Shown one piece after another: positions 1 through 7,725 of a stretch of 45,110 nt of DNA; position 1 is the first letter of the stretch; each line of letters starts with the position of its first letter. The notes under the pieces are model-generated. The model ran no database searches and was not told the DNA's origin. It saw nothing but the letters and a program-made list of their open reading frames with translations. Location of the stretch: the NCBI GenBank assembly GCA_947382415.1, contig CANCYO010000019.1:1-45110 (forward strand), in the 5' to 3' direction. Source of the DNA: an uncultured Lachnospiraceae bacterium (lineage in GTDB: Bacteria; Bacillota; Clostridia; Lachnospirales; Lachnospiraceae). The translations under genes were made by a program, and so were the position numbers.

Positions 1-580
1 CCGCCTCTTCAACATACCCGCCGGGCTCTCCGCCTTCGAGTCTTCCGATCACTCCGCCCTGCGGATCAGGTGTGGCCTTGTCGATTCCTGCCAGTTCGAG
101 CGCCGCCGAGTTGGCGCAGGCCAGATGTGCGGAGATATGCAGTATAAAAATGGGGATCGTGTCAGATACAAGATCCAGCACTCTTTTATCCGGCTGGGCG
201 CCTTCCTTCAGGAAATTGTGGTCATATCCGAATCCCAGTACAACGTCCCTGTCCGTGAGCTGGTTCTCCGCAATATAGGTTCTCAATACGCTGACAATAT
301 CGTCAAAGGACTCGCAGGCCGACAGATCCGCACATGACGCCATCTGACCGTTCATAATAAAATGGCTGTGCGAATCGATAAAGGAGGGCATAAGGCAATT
401 ACCCTTCAGGTCGCACTTTTCTGCTTCGTCCCCCGCAAGCCCCATGGTCTCCTTCAGGCTTCCCGCAAAGACGATCAGTCCGTCTCTCACCAAGACCGCC
501 TCAGGCGCTTTCGCAAGCTCCTCCCCGGCGTTCTCTCTCGCCATCGTGATAATTCTGCCGTTATAAAAAATCCTCTCCAT
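1..580 (-). CDS. Amidohydrolase family 3 (YtcJ-like), 3' end cut by window edge
   Basis: This open frame begins at an ATG at 578-580 preceded by GGAGGAG and runs off the left edge (193 codons visible). The N-terminus has the small beta-sandwich segment typical of metal-dependent amidohydrolases. It continues into FIDSHSHF (residues 67-74), whose H-x-H (H71, H73) is the first metal-binding motif. Further on are GFGYDHNFL and HLACANSAALELAG, both characteristic of the YtcJ / amidohydrolase-3 group. By family it should be a cytoplasmic hydrolase of amide or formamide bonds; the substrate is unknown. It starts 21 bp after the stop of the symporter gene, so it is the visible last gene of the long minus-strand operon. 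The remaining metal ligands lie outside the window. Confidence 0.88.
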   Translation of the reverse strand, partial: MERIFYNGRIITMARENAGEELAKAPEAVLVRDGLIVFAGSLKETMGLAGDEAEKCDLKGNCLMPSFIDSHSHFIMNGQMASCADLSACESFDDIVSVLRTYIAENQLTDRDVVLGFGYDHNFLKEGAQPDKRVLDLVSDTIPIFILHISAHLACANSAALELAGIDKATPDPQGGVIGRLEGGEPGGYVEEA

Positions 581-601
581 ACCGCTCCTCCCATCCTGCA
601 T

Positions 602-1960
602 TTATTTCCAGCTAAATGTCTTTTTGCCCCACACGCCCAGGAGCTTCAGCGCAGCCAGATATACCAGCACACAGGCTCCCAGCCCAAGCATTGCAGGCAT
701 TATACCCAAGCTTCCGGACGCCACCGCCAGAATGATGATATACACCGGCGTACTGGCCAGCATCACCAGATTACATGCTCCAAGCTCCACACCTGTGGCG
801 GTGCGGAAATCGGGATCCACGATACGGACCAGCGCAATTCCGCTGGGAACCGTTCCGGTACAGGTTCCATACAGCCCCAGAGTCCGCTCAAAATCATTAG
901 ATCCGCCAAACCGCTGGCCAAAATAAAAGCATACCACTGCCGTGACTATCGTGATCACCACAGAGATCAGTAAGATCAGGGGCAGCCAGTCCCTGATCAT
1001 CTTCAGGGAAACCGCCATAAAGGCGCAGACCACCAGATAATCGGCTGACCATCCCGTTATCTTGCTCTGCAGCGTATTCTCCTGCAGGAAGTCCAGATGC
1101 AGCTTCTTCATGAGCCATTTGACCAGATAGGCGGCATACATACCGTTCATGAACATCATACTGCTCATGGACGTTCCCAGAAACCCGGGAATGACAGACA
1201 AAACTTTCGCAATCCCCACTGCCAGGACATAACATACTCCGATCAGAGCGAAATGAAACGCAAGCGTCTCTATGTTGCTGTTGCAGGTGGTGTCTTTGAC
1301 CATGTATTCTTTCTGCTCGCTCTTTGCCAGATATCCCTTTAACAGTGAGTCATCTATCTTGCCGCAGTTTTTGGCAATACCTTTACGGATGCCCAACTTG
1401 GCCATGGGTATTCCGATACAGAACGCCACAATAAACCCGATGGCAGAAAAGGCAATGGCCACAGTGGAGGCCCCGCTCCATCCAAACTGCTCAAAGATTG
1501 CGCCGTAGGCGGCGGACTGACCGGGCCCCTGACAGAACGCAAACTGTATCAGCATTCCATAAATCGGATCCATTCCCGCGCCTTCTCCCAGCGCGCCCAC
1601 CATCGCAGTCGCCACCATGGGCGTCAGGGCGTAGAGCAGACACCAAACCATTCCAAGTCCCAGCGCTCCCTTCAATATTCCTTTCGCATTGCCGTCCTCC
1701 CCGGAAGCACTGGTAAGGCTGATAGAGATAAAAGATACCGTAAAAAGATTATTTACTATCTGCGTAAACATATCCGAGTCCGTGCCGAGCTCAATTCCCA
1801 TACCCCCCGCCACATTCATAAACAGGATGCCCAGCATCCCGCCGATCACACTGGCAGGCACAAGCATTTTCCGAAAAGCCGGAATTTTCGCCCGCAGAAC
1901 CATCCCCAGGCACAGCATCACGCTGGCCAGGCCAAAGGCCATCATAAAACTCATAATCAT
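602..1960 (-). CDS. Sodium/glutamate symporter family (GltS-like) membrane protein
   Basis: This 452-residue protein is almost entirely hydrophobic, with about ten or more membrane segments. It resembles the GltS sodium:glutamate symporter family: an FRKMLVPASVIGGMLG segment near residues 29-45, and two small-residue-rich re-entrant-like stretches, QGPGQSAAYGAIFEQFG in the first half and GTCTGTVPSGIALVR in the second. It may import glutamate or a related anion with sodium; specificity is inferred from family only. The ATG at 1958-1960 overlaps the stop of the upstream epimerase gene (ATGA), with GAGGGAG as ribosome binding site, so translation is coupled to the capsule operon. That is an unusual place for a carboxylate symporter. 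Confidence 0.8.
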   Translation of the reverse strand: MIMSFMMAFGLASVMLCLGMVLRAKIPAFRKMLVPASVIGGMLGILFMNVAGGMGIELGTDSDMFTQIVNNLFTVSFISISLTSASGEDGNAKGILKGALGLGMVWCLLYALTPMVATAMVGALGEGAGMDPIYGMLIQFAFCQGPGQSAAYGAIFEQFGWSGASTVAIAFSAIGFIVAFCIGIPMAKLGIRKGIAKNCGKIDDSLLKGYLAKSEQKEYMVKDTTCNSNIETLAFHFALIGVCYVLAVGIAKVLSVIPGFLGTSMSSMMFMNGMYAAYLVKWLMKKLHLDFLQENTLQSKITGWSADYLVVCAFMAVSLKMIRDWLPLILLISVVITIVTAVVCFYFGQRFGGSNDFERTLGLYGTCTGTVPSGIALVRIVDPDFRTATGVELGACNLVMLASTPVYIIILAVASGSLGIMPAMLGLGACVLVYLAALKLLGVWGKKTFSWK

Positions 1961-3087
1961 TCTCCCTCTTTTGCAAAATAAAAATCATAATACCACCGGG
2001 CAAATCTGCGAATTCCCTCCCGCAACGGCGTGGAAGGCCGGAAGCCAAAGTTTCTCTCCAGATCGGAGACATCCGCATAAGTCACAGCCACATCTCCCGG
2101 CTGCATGGGCACCAGTTTCCTGTGCGCTTCAAAATCATAATCCCCGGGCAGCACATGGGCCCGGATCAGTTCCTCCTGCAGGATCTCTACAAAGTCCAGA
2201 AGATTTTCCGGTCTGCTGTTGCCCATATTATACAGGGCATATGGAGCAAGGGGAAGACCGTCCTCACCGTCCTGCCGCTTCGGGGGACGCTGCATCACCA
2301 GCCGTATACCCTCCACGATATCATCAATATAAGTAAAATCCCGTCTGCAATTGCCATAATTAAAGATTTCTATGGTCTCGCCCCGAAGCAGCTTGTTTGT
2401 AAACCCGAAATAAGCCATGTCCGGTCTCCCTGCCGGCCCATACACCGTAAAGAAACGCAGGCCTGTAGACGGAATATTATACAGCTTGGCATACGCGTGA
2501 GCCATCAACTCGTCGGAACGCTTTGTGGCCGCATAGAGAGACACCGGATTATCCACCTTATCCGCAGTGGAGTACGGAATCTTGCTGTTCGCGCCATATA
2601 TGGAAGAAGAGGAGGCATAGAGCAGATGCTCCACCCCTTTCGCACCTTTGTCATAGGAATGACGGCAGGCCTCCAGAAGATTGTAAAATCCCACGATATT
2701 GGTCTCTATATAGGCATCGGGGTTCTCAATAGAATAGCGCACTCCCGCCTGGGCCGCAAGATTCACCACCACGCAGGGACGGTATGTCTCAAAAATCTCT
2801 GTCACCAACGCCCTGTCTGCGATGGAACCCCGGATAAAGGTCCACCGGCTGTCCGAACCGGCCTGATTTTCATGGACCCGTGCCGCCTCTTCAATCTGTC
2901 TGAGACGAAATTCCTTCAGAGACACATCGTAATAATCATTCACACTGTCGATCCCCACCACATGGATGGAAGGATATCTGCGCAGCAGAGCAGGTGCCAG
3001 ATTGCCCCCGATAAATCCCGCCGCTCCGGTGATCAGGACAGTTTTATTTTCCAATTCTATCTCATCCAGCTCAAATTGATTTCTCAC
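1957..3087 (-). CDS. NAD-dependent epimerase, UDP-glucuronate 4-epimerase type
   Basis: This 376-residue extended short-chain dehydrogenase has the NAD-binding GAAGFIG at residues 21-27, the active-site serine region YASSSSIYG near 157-165, and the catalytic pair Y185/K189 in SLYAATK. The segment DSVNDYYDVSLKEFRL and the later RFFTVYGPAGRPDMA match UDP-glucuronate 4-epimerases (LpsL/Cap1J type), which make UDP-galacturonate. It would therefore supply an acidic sugar for the polysaccharide. The start is a GTG at 3085-3087; its GGAGG overlaps the stop of the flippase gene, so the two are coupled. The first 14 residues precede the Rossmann strand and may be an extension. GalE-type use of other UDP-sugars cannot be excluded. 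Confidence 0.87.
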   Translation of the reverse strand: MRNQFELDEIELENKTVLITGAAGFIGGNLAPALLRRYPSIHVVGIDSVNDYYDVSLKEFRLRQIEEAARVHENQAGSDSRWTFIRGSIADRALVTEIFETYRPCVVVNLAAQAGVRYSIENPDAYIETNIVGFYNLLEACRHSYDKGAKGVEHLLYASSSSIYGANSKIPYSTADKVDNPVSLYAATKRSDELMAHAYAKLYNIPSTGLRFFTVYGPAGRPDMAYFGFTNKLLRGETIEIFNYGNCRRDFTYIDDIVEGIRLVMQRPPKRQDGEDGLPLAPYALYNMGNSRPENLLDFVEILQEELIRAHVLPGDYDFEAHRKLVPMQPGDVAVTYADVSDLERNFGFRPSTPLREGIRRFARWYYDFYFAKEGE

Positions 3088-3088
3088 A

Positions 3089-4642
3089 TTACCTCCGCCC
3101 GCTTTTCAAAAGCTGCATCTTCTTGATCAGATACCGGCATTCCTCTGTCCTGTGATAGACCAGTAAAAAAGCCGCCGGTATCAGTATACCACAAATCAGG
3201 CCGTGCACAATCACCGAATACCATCCATGCCCCATAAAAATATGACCGCACAGCCACCCGGCTGCCCCACAGGCTGCCGCCAGAACCGCCATATACCCGA
3301 AATTGCGCAGATAATATCTCGACACGGGCCTGTAGCCCCCGAAACAATATTTATGGATCACCGAGGGATCCACGGTAAAATTCGCAAAGATCAGCGACAG
3401 GATCGTACCCAGCACCACCCCGTTAATCCCCCACAGCGACACTCCTATGACGGAGGCCGCCAGATTGATGACGATACCGATGAGAGGTCTGTACCACATC
3501 TGCTGAAAAACCCCCGAAATATTTCTGATCTGATTCAGATTGATCTTGATCCCCACAAACAGCAACTCAATCCCAATCAGAAGAGGCAGCGGCTGCGGTA
3601 TCACATAATCCGCTCCAAGCCAGCAGCCGATGAGTTCATTGGACACAATGGCGATACCGCCCCCGGCCGTCCCGTACAGGATCATGGTGATGAAATTAGT
3701 AGTCTCAAAAAAGAAATATTTCCGCTCTACCTCCTCCATTGCAAACAGATTACCCATGCTTGCCTTCACCGCCTCGTACATCCTGGTGAGAATACTTTTC
3801 AGAGAGGTATAGAGCAGCAGATAGGTGGAATATTCCCCCACCATGGCAAGTCCGCGGAAACTGCTCAGCACCAGATTGTCCGTGGCTTTCACAATAACAT
3901 TGTCCACCTTGAACACAAACAGAGCGGAACAATCCTTGAATATCTCTTTGATCTCCTGCCGCGGCAGAGCGTCCGTCTCCCCGGCAAAATAATCGGGATA
4001 TCGCGTGGTGGCGATCCGGGCGGAAATGAGATTCCGCACAATATTAAAACCGATCAGCGCCATGATATAGACAATGTAATTGTGCCAGATCAAAAGAATG
4101 GCAATCTGGACCAGGCTCATGACGATATCTACCAGCCCGCTCACCACATTTAAGATATAGCTCTTCTGATCCGCCTTAATAATAGCGCTTCTGTAGGCAA
4201 AAAACAGATAGCTTGACACACTCTGCAACAGATAGATCACATAGATCAGAACAGCGTTGATCCCCAGCTCTCCCAGTCTGTCATAATCCTTGATCAATAC
4301 GGGAAGCGCCGGTATGAGCAGCAAACCCAGCCCCAGGATCACCCCGCTTACCACCCGGTAGACCTGTTTGAAAAACTTCAGATACATCCTGATGGCGCGT
4401 TCGTCCCGCTCCACCAGCGGCCTGTAAAGCTTATAGCCTATAGCGGCGTCGAATCCGAATTCCGCGAGAGAAAGCATGGATAAGATGTCCGCAAACAGTC
4501 CGTTGATACCCAGATAGGATTTCCCCAGCGTGTAGACAAATACCGTTCTGACCGCAAACCGCAGCGCCATATTTAAAAGCTGCTGCCCGAATGTGGTAGC
4601 CAGATTCAATGAAGAATTTTTTGTCCTTGAATTAGAAGCCAT
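3089..4642 (-). CDS. Polysaccharide flippase, Wzx/MOP family
   Basis: This 517-residue integral membrane protein has about 12-14 hydrophobic segments. The N-terminal pattern NLATTFGQQLLNMALRFAV followed by FVYTLGKSYLGINGLFADIL is typical of oligosaccharide flippases of low-G+C Gram-positives. Such proteins move undecaprenyl-pyrophosphate-linked repeat units across the membrane. It starts at ATG 4640-4642 behind GAGGAG and lies 10 bp after the upstream GT2 stop. It is the only flippase visible in the window, although two polysaccharide clusters are present. Confidence 0.87.
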   Translation of the reverse strand: MASNSRTKNSSLNLATTFGQQLLNMALRFAVRTVFVYTLGKSYLGINGLFADILSMLSLAEFGFDAAIGYKLYRPLVERDERAIRMYLKFFKQVYRVVSGVILGLGLLLIPALPVLIKDYDRLGELGINAVLIYVIYLLQSVSSYLFFAYRSAIIKADQKSYILNVVSGLVDIVMSLVQIAILLIWHNYIVYIMALIGFNIVRNLISARIATTRYPDYFAGETDALPRQEIKEIFKDCSALFVFKVDNVIVKATDNLVLSSFRGLAMVGEYSTYLLLYTSLKSILTRMYEAVKASMGNLFAMEEVERKYFFFETTNFITMILYGTAGGGIAIVSNELIGCWLGADYVIPQPLPLLIGIELLFVGIKINLNQIRNISGVFQQMWYRPLIGIVINLAASVIGVSLWGINGVVLGTILSLIFANFTVDPSVIHKYCFGGYRPVSRYYLRNFGYMAVLAAACGAAGWLCGHIFMGHGWYSVIVHGLICGILIPAAFLLVYHRTEECRYLIKKMQLLKSGRR

Positions 4643-4652
4643 GTTTTCTCCT

Positions 4653-5555
4653 CTAACGCCTCAGGGCGCGAAACTTTTCCCTGAAGATCTGCGCCAGAAA
4701 CTTTGCGTTCTGCAGGATTCTAAACGGACATTTCCCAGCCGCCTTCCCCCAGAGGCCAAGCGCCCTGCCCAGTTCCCCGCCTTTGGCGTACATACAGGCC
4801 AGCTTCATGTTTCTGATACAGAAGGCATACGGATGCTTCGACAAATACTCCTGATTCTTTTCGTTCAGCCTCTCCATGCCGGCAATCTTCTTCGCCACAT
4901 TAGTGGTGATCCGCTCCCCGCCATGCTTATGATAATATACCAAAGGTATTTCCACATAATCTATCTTGTATCGCGCAGCCAGTCTCAGCCACACATCCGC
5001 GTCCTGAGCGGACTGCATGGACACATCAAAACCACCGATCTCTCTGAGACATTCGGTTCTCATCAGAGGAAAGGAGGTGGAACCGATATAATTCTCCAGT
5101 ATCAGCGTATCAAAGATAAAACCTCTGTGATACTGTCTCTTTTTCAGGATGGTTTCCTCCATGCCCTCCACCCGCACAAAGGAACCGCAATAGATCAGCG
5201 CCGTATCAGGGCCTGCCTCCCCAGCCTTCCTCACTTGAAGCTCCAGCTTTTGGGGCAGCCATTCGTCATCGTCGTCCAGATAGGCGATATATTCTCCTCC
5301 AGCGGCATCCAGTCCGGTATTTCTCGCGGCGCAGGCGCCCCGGTTCACATCGTGGGCGATATAGCGGACACGGAAGTTCCCTCCGCCTGTCTCTTCCACC
5401 ATCTGCCTGACGGCGTCCCTTGGCGCATACTCCCGGGGACTGTCGTCCACTACAATCAGCTCCCAGTCGGAGTAAGTCTGACGCAATACGCTCTCCACTG
5501 CTCTGCGCAGAATCTCCGGCTTTCGCCCGCAAGTCGTTATTACAACACTGACCAT
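4653..5555 (-). CDS. Glycosyltransferase family 2
   Basis: This is a cytoplasmic GT-A glycosyltransferase of about 300 residues, predicted to add one sugar to a lipid-linked repeat unit. Motifs in order are VSVVITTCGRKPEILRRAV at the N-terminus, the nucleotide-sugar aspartates in LIVVDDSPREY, NRGACAARNTGLDAAGGEY, and the LDDDDEW metal-binding acidic cluster. The frame is open upstream to 5636, but that would overlap the previous gene by 80 bp. The ATG at 5553-5555 has AAGAGG six bases upstream and follows the upstream stop by one base, so I chose it. The substrate is not predictable. Confidence 0.88.
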   Translation of the reverse strand: MVSVVITTCGRKPEILRRAVESVLRQTYSDWELIVVDDSPREYAPRDAVRQMVEETGGGNFRVRYIAHDVNRGACAARNTGLDAAGGEYIAYLDDDDEWLPQKLELQVRKAGEAGPDTALIYCGSFVRVEGMEETILKKRQYHRGFIFDTLILENYIGSTSFPLMRTECLREIGGFDVSMQSAQDADVWLRLAARYKIDYVEIPLVYYHKHGGERITTNVAKKIAGMERLNEKNQEYLSKHPYAFCIRNMKLACMYAKGGELGRALGLWGKAAGKCPFRILQNAKFLAQIFREKFRALRR

Positions 5556-5556
5556 C

Positions 5557-6477
5557 TCATACCTCTTTTTCATGCCGGGGCAGTTCCAGTTGTTCCCCCA
5601 GCCAAAGCCCCAGCTCCTCCGGCGGATATTTTCCAAAGCCTCCTCTGTGATAGAGCGTCAGCTCCCCGAAATACACACGGGAACCTACGGAATAAAAATC
5701 TGCTCTCACATGGGACAGATCTCTCGAAAGCTTCTCCGCCAGTTCCAGCATCAGCTCCAGATTCTCCGGCCTTGGAATCTCGCGCTCTCCTCTGGAATCC
5801 ACAGCAGCTACCTCCATATGCTCCCATTCGGGAGTATAGAGACTGTGCTGGCGTTCATGCCGGAGCGTCTCACCGTAATTCACCAGAATCAGCGCCGGCC
5901 TTCCCGAAAAGGTAAATATCTTATAATCCTTCAGTTCCCGTCCGGGCTCTTCCAGATACTGTTCCGCGATAATTCGGGGCTGCACCTGACTGTAAGGCCA
6001 TTCCCGCGCATAACGCTCAGGCTTTCTCTTAAGTCCGCGCTTTAAGATACGCTCCGCCCGCTGCCTGTCGAGACATGCCTTGTCCCGGCATATATAAATA
6101 CTGCCCGAATCATGTGTACACTTCAGCACAAACTGCCCGGGCAGCTTCTCAAAATCAATCTCCTCAAAGCTCTCATAAACTCCCAGTGTGGGGATAATAT
6201 ATTCCTCTCCGATCAGTGAAGCCACATACTCCTTGGCCCGGCATTTATCGACCATCCGGGGATATAAGGGGTTTCGGTCATACAGCTTTAACCACTGCAG
6301 CTTCTCATTGTAGGTACGGGGATGCTCCAGATCCAGCTTATATCCCATCTCCGCCCGAAAGCGCAGTTTCAGAAACGCCTCGTCACTCATCCAGTCAAAG
6401 AAACCCTTCTGCGCCAGGGGCGCTACCATTTTTCCGGGCGTTTTCAGGAGCTTTAAGGCTGTTTTTACAGATGACAT
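5557..6477 (-). CDS. TupA-like ATP-grasp protein
   Basis: This protein of about 306 residues belongs to the TupA-like ATP-grasp group (often labelled glycosyltransferase). Diagnostic pieces are TYNEKLQWLKLYDRNP, KCRAKEYV, FVLKCTHDSGS, VQPRIIAEQYLEE, DYKIFTFSGRP and HVRADFYSVGSRVYFGELTL; the last two contain ATP/Mg ligands of the ATP-grasp fold. TupA was named from teichuronopeptide synthesis in alkaliphilic bacilli, so ligation of an amino acid to an acidic polysaccharide is a reasonable but unproven role. An ATG at 6499-6501 is in frame with a weak site. The ATG at 6475-6477 has GGGAGGAA at good spacing and is preferred. A paralogous domain forms the C-terminal half of the 7726-9825 protein. 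Confidence 0.84.
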   Translation of the reverse strand: MSSVKTALKLLKTPGKMVAPLAQKGFFDWMSDEAFLKLRFRAEMGYKLDLEHPRTYNEKLQWLKLYDRNPLYPRMVDKCRAKEYVASLIGEEYIIPTLGVYESFEEIDFEKLPGQFVLKCTHDSGSIYICRDKACLDRQRAERILKRGLKRKPERYAREWPYSQVQPRIIAEQYLEEPGRELKDYKIFTFSGRPALILVNYGETLRHERQHSLYTPEWEHMEVAAVDSRGEREIPRPENLELMLELAEKLSRDLSHVRADFYSVGSRVYFGELTLYHRGGFGKYPPEELGLWLGEQLELPRHEKEV

Positions 6478-6517
6478 ACCGTACTTCCTCCCAACTGACA
6501 TTCCGTCCTGCCGGGGC

Positions 6518-7675
6518 TTATCTGCCCCCGGTGATGGTATTTCGGATAAATTCCAGAATTCTGCCGCCCCGCTCCCGTATGGTGAGGGTCTTCGCCTTCT
6601 CCAAAGCGCCGTCGGACAGACGCCTCAGCAGCTCTCTGTCCCGATACAGGGTGTCGATGGCGGACGCGATCTCCGGCACAGACATCTCGTCGATGCGGAT
6701 GGAACAGCTCTCGTCCAGAATATCATCGTTAAAGCGTTTTGCGGAGGAGATTACCGGAAGGCCGCACGCCAGCGCCTCCACAATGGCATTACAGCAGCCC
6801 TCGTTATTCGTGGGCAGCACAAAGACATCCGCCGCGTTCAGATAGTCGTTGATCTCCTCATGAGCCAGCGTTCCGCAGAACAGAATATCTCCGCAGGCGG
6901 GAACCTCCCTGCCCCTGCCGATAAAGACGGATGCGATCCTGTCCTTTTCATCGGGATATTTCTCATGCAGGATCTCCAGGGCATCCGACAGTCTCTGCGT
7001 CCCCTTGCGCTGGTCAAAGGATCCGGTGAAAGCCACGATAAAGGCATCCTTGGGAAACTTAAGCTTCTCCCGCACCGCAGCCTTGTCCTTCCGATAAAAA
7101 CTGGTGGGATGATACCCGTTTGGAGCCACGATATAGGGCAGATCCTTCTGCAGGCCCGTGGCCCGGGATTCCTCCAGCGTCTTGGAGGAGACATAGACCA
7201 CCCCGGATATACGCTCCAGGGCCTCTGCCACTTCCTGTTTATCAAAATACTTGTCCAGCCGGATCTTGCCGCCCTCTCCGCAATTTAAGAATACCGGCTT
7301 TCCTTCGGCAATCCGGGACGCCACCACTCCCATGATCCAGAAATGACCGTAAAAGGCATCCACAGGCTTGTCCAGAGAGCGGTATGCTTTCCGAATGACT
7401 TTGGTCATATATTTCACACGGGCTTTTGCCATATGGCCGGACATGCTGACATAATACGGCTGATAGATATCCACGCGGCTGCCCTGGGCAGTCTGATAAT
7501 GCCATCTCTTCGGTCTGAGTCCGGCCCGGCCCGTCAACACTCTGGTGACTGACTGGGGGGCTATCACAGAACACTGGACTCCCATGTCCGCAATGGCGTC
7601 CACATATCCCTTCACAAAGGTATAGACCGCCTCCTTCCCTCTGGGAAAGGCGTTTGCTATAAAACATATATGCAT
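6518..7675 (-). CDS. Glycosyltransferase family 4
   Basis: This 385-residue GT-B enzyme begins MHICFIANAFPRGKEAVYTF. The C-terminal nucleotide-binding half has IVAFTGSFDQRKGTQRLSDAL and the E-x7-E motif NEGCCNAIVEALACGLPVI (E-G-C-C-N-A-I-V-E), typical of retaining GT4 transferases. It is predicted to act on the cytoplasmic face of the membrane in repeat-unit assembly. Nothing distinguishes donor or acceptor. The gene is separated by 50 bp from the next gene upstream in the operon and by about 40 bp from the TupA-like gene. Confidence 0.88.
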   Translation of the reverse strand: MHICFIANAFPRGKEAVYTFVKGYVDAIADMGVQCSVIAPQSVTRVLTGRAGLRPKRWHYQTAQGSRVDIYQPYYVSMSGHMAKARVKYMTKVIRKAYRSLDKPVDAFYGHFWIMGVVASRIAEGKPVFLNCGEGGKIRLDKYFDKQEVAEALERISGVVYVSSKTLEESRATGLQKDLPYIVAPNGYHPTSFYRKDKAAVREKLKFPKDAFIVAFTGSFDQRKGTQRLSDALEILHEKYPDEKDRIASVFIGRGREVPACGDILFCGTLAHEEINDYLNAADVFVLPTNNEGCCNAIVEALACGLPVISSAKRFNDDILDESCSIRIDEMSVPEIASAIDTLYRDRELLRRLSDGALEKAKTLTIRERGGRILEFIRNTITGGR

Positions 7676-7725
7676 AATCGTTATTTCCTCTGGTTTTTGG
7701 TCTTACCGGACAGTATAACACAGGG

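Noticed and set aside
362..973. Long plus-strand frames opposite the symporter and amidohydrolase genes, and many similar ones along the window
   Set aside because: They lie antisense to well-supported genes, have low-complexity His/Arg/Pro/Ser-rich translations and no good ribosome binding sites.
5556..5636. Longer N-terminus for the GT2 gene at 4653
   Set aside because: It would overlap the TupA-like gene and lacks a binding site; the ATG at 5555 has one.
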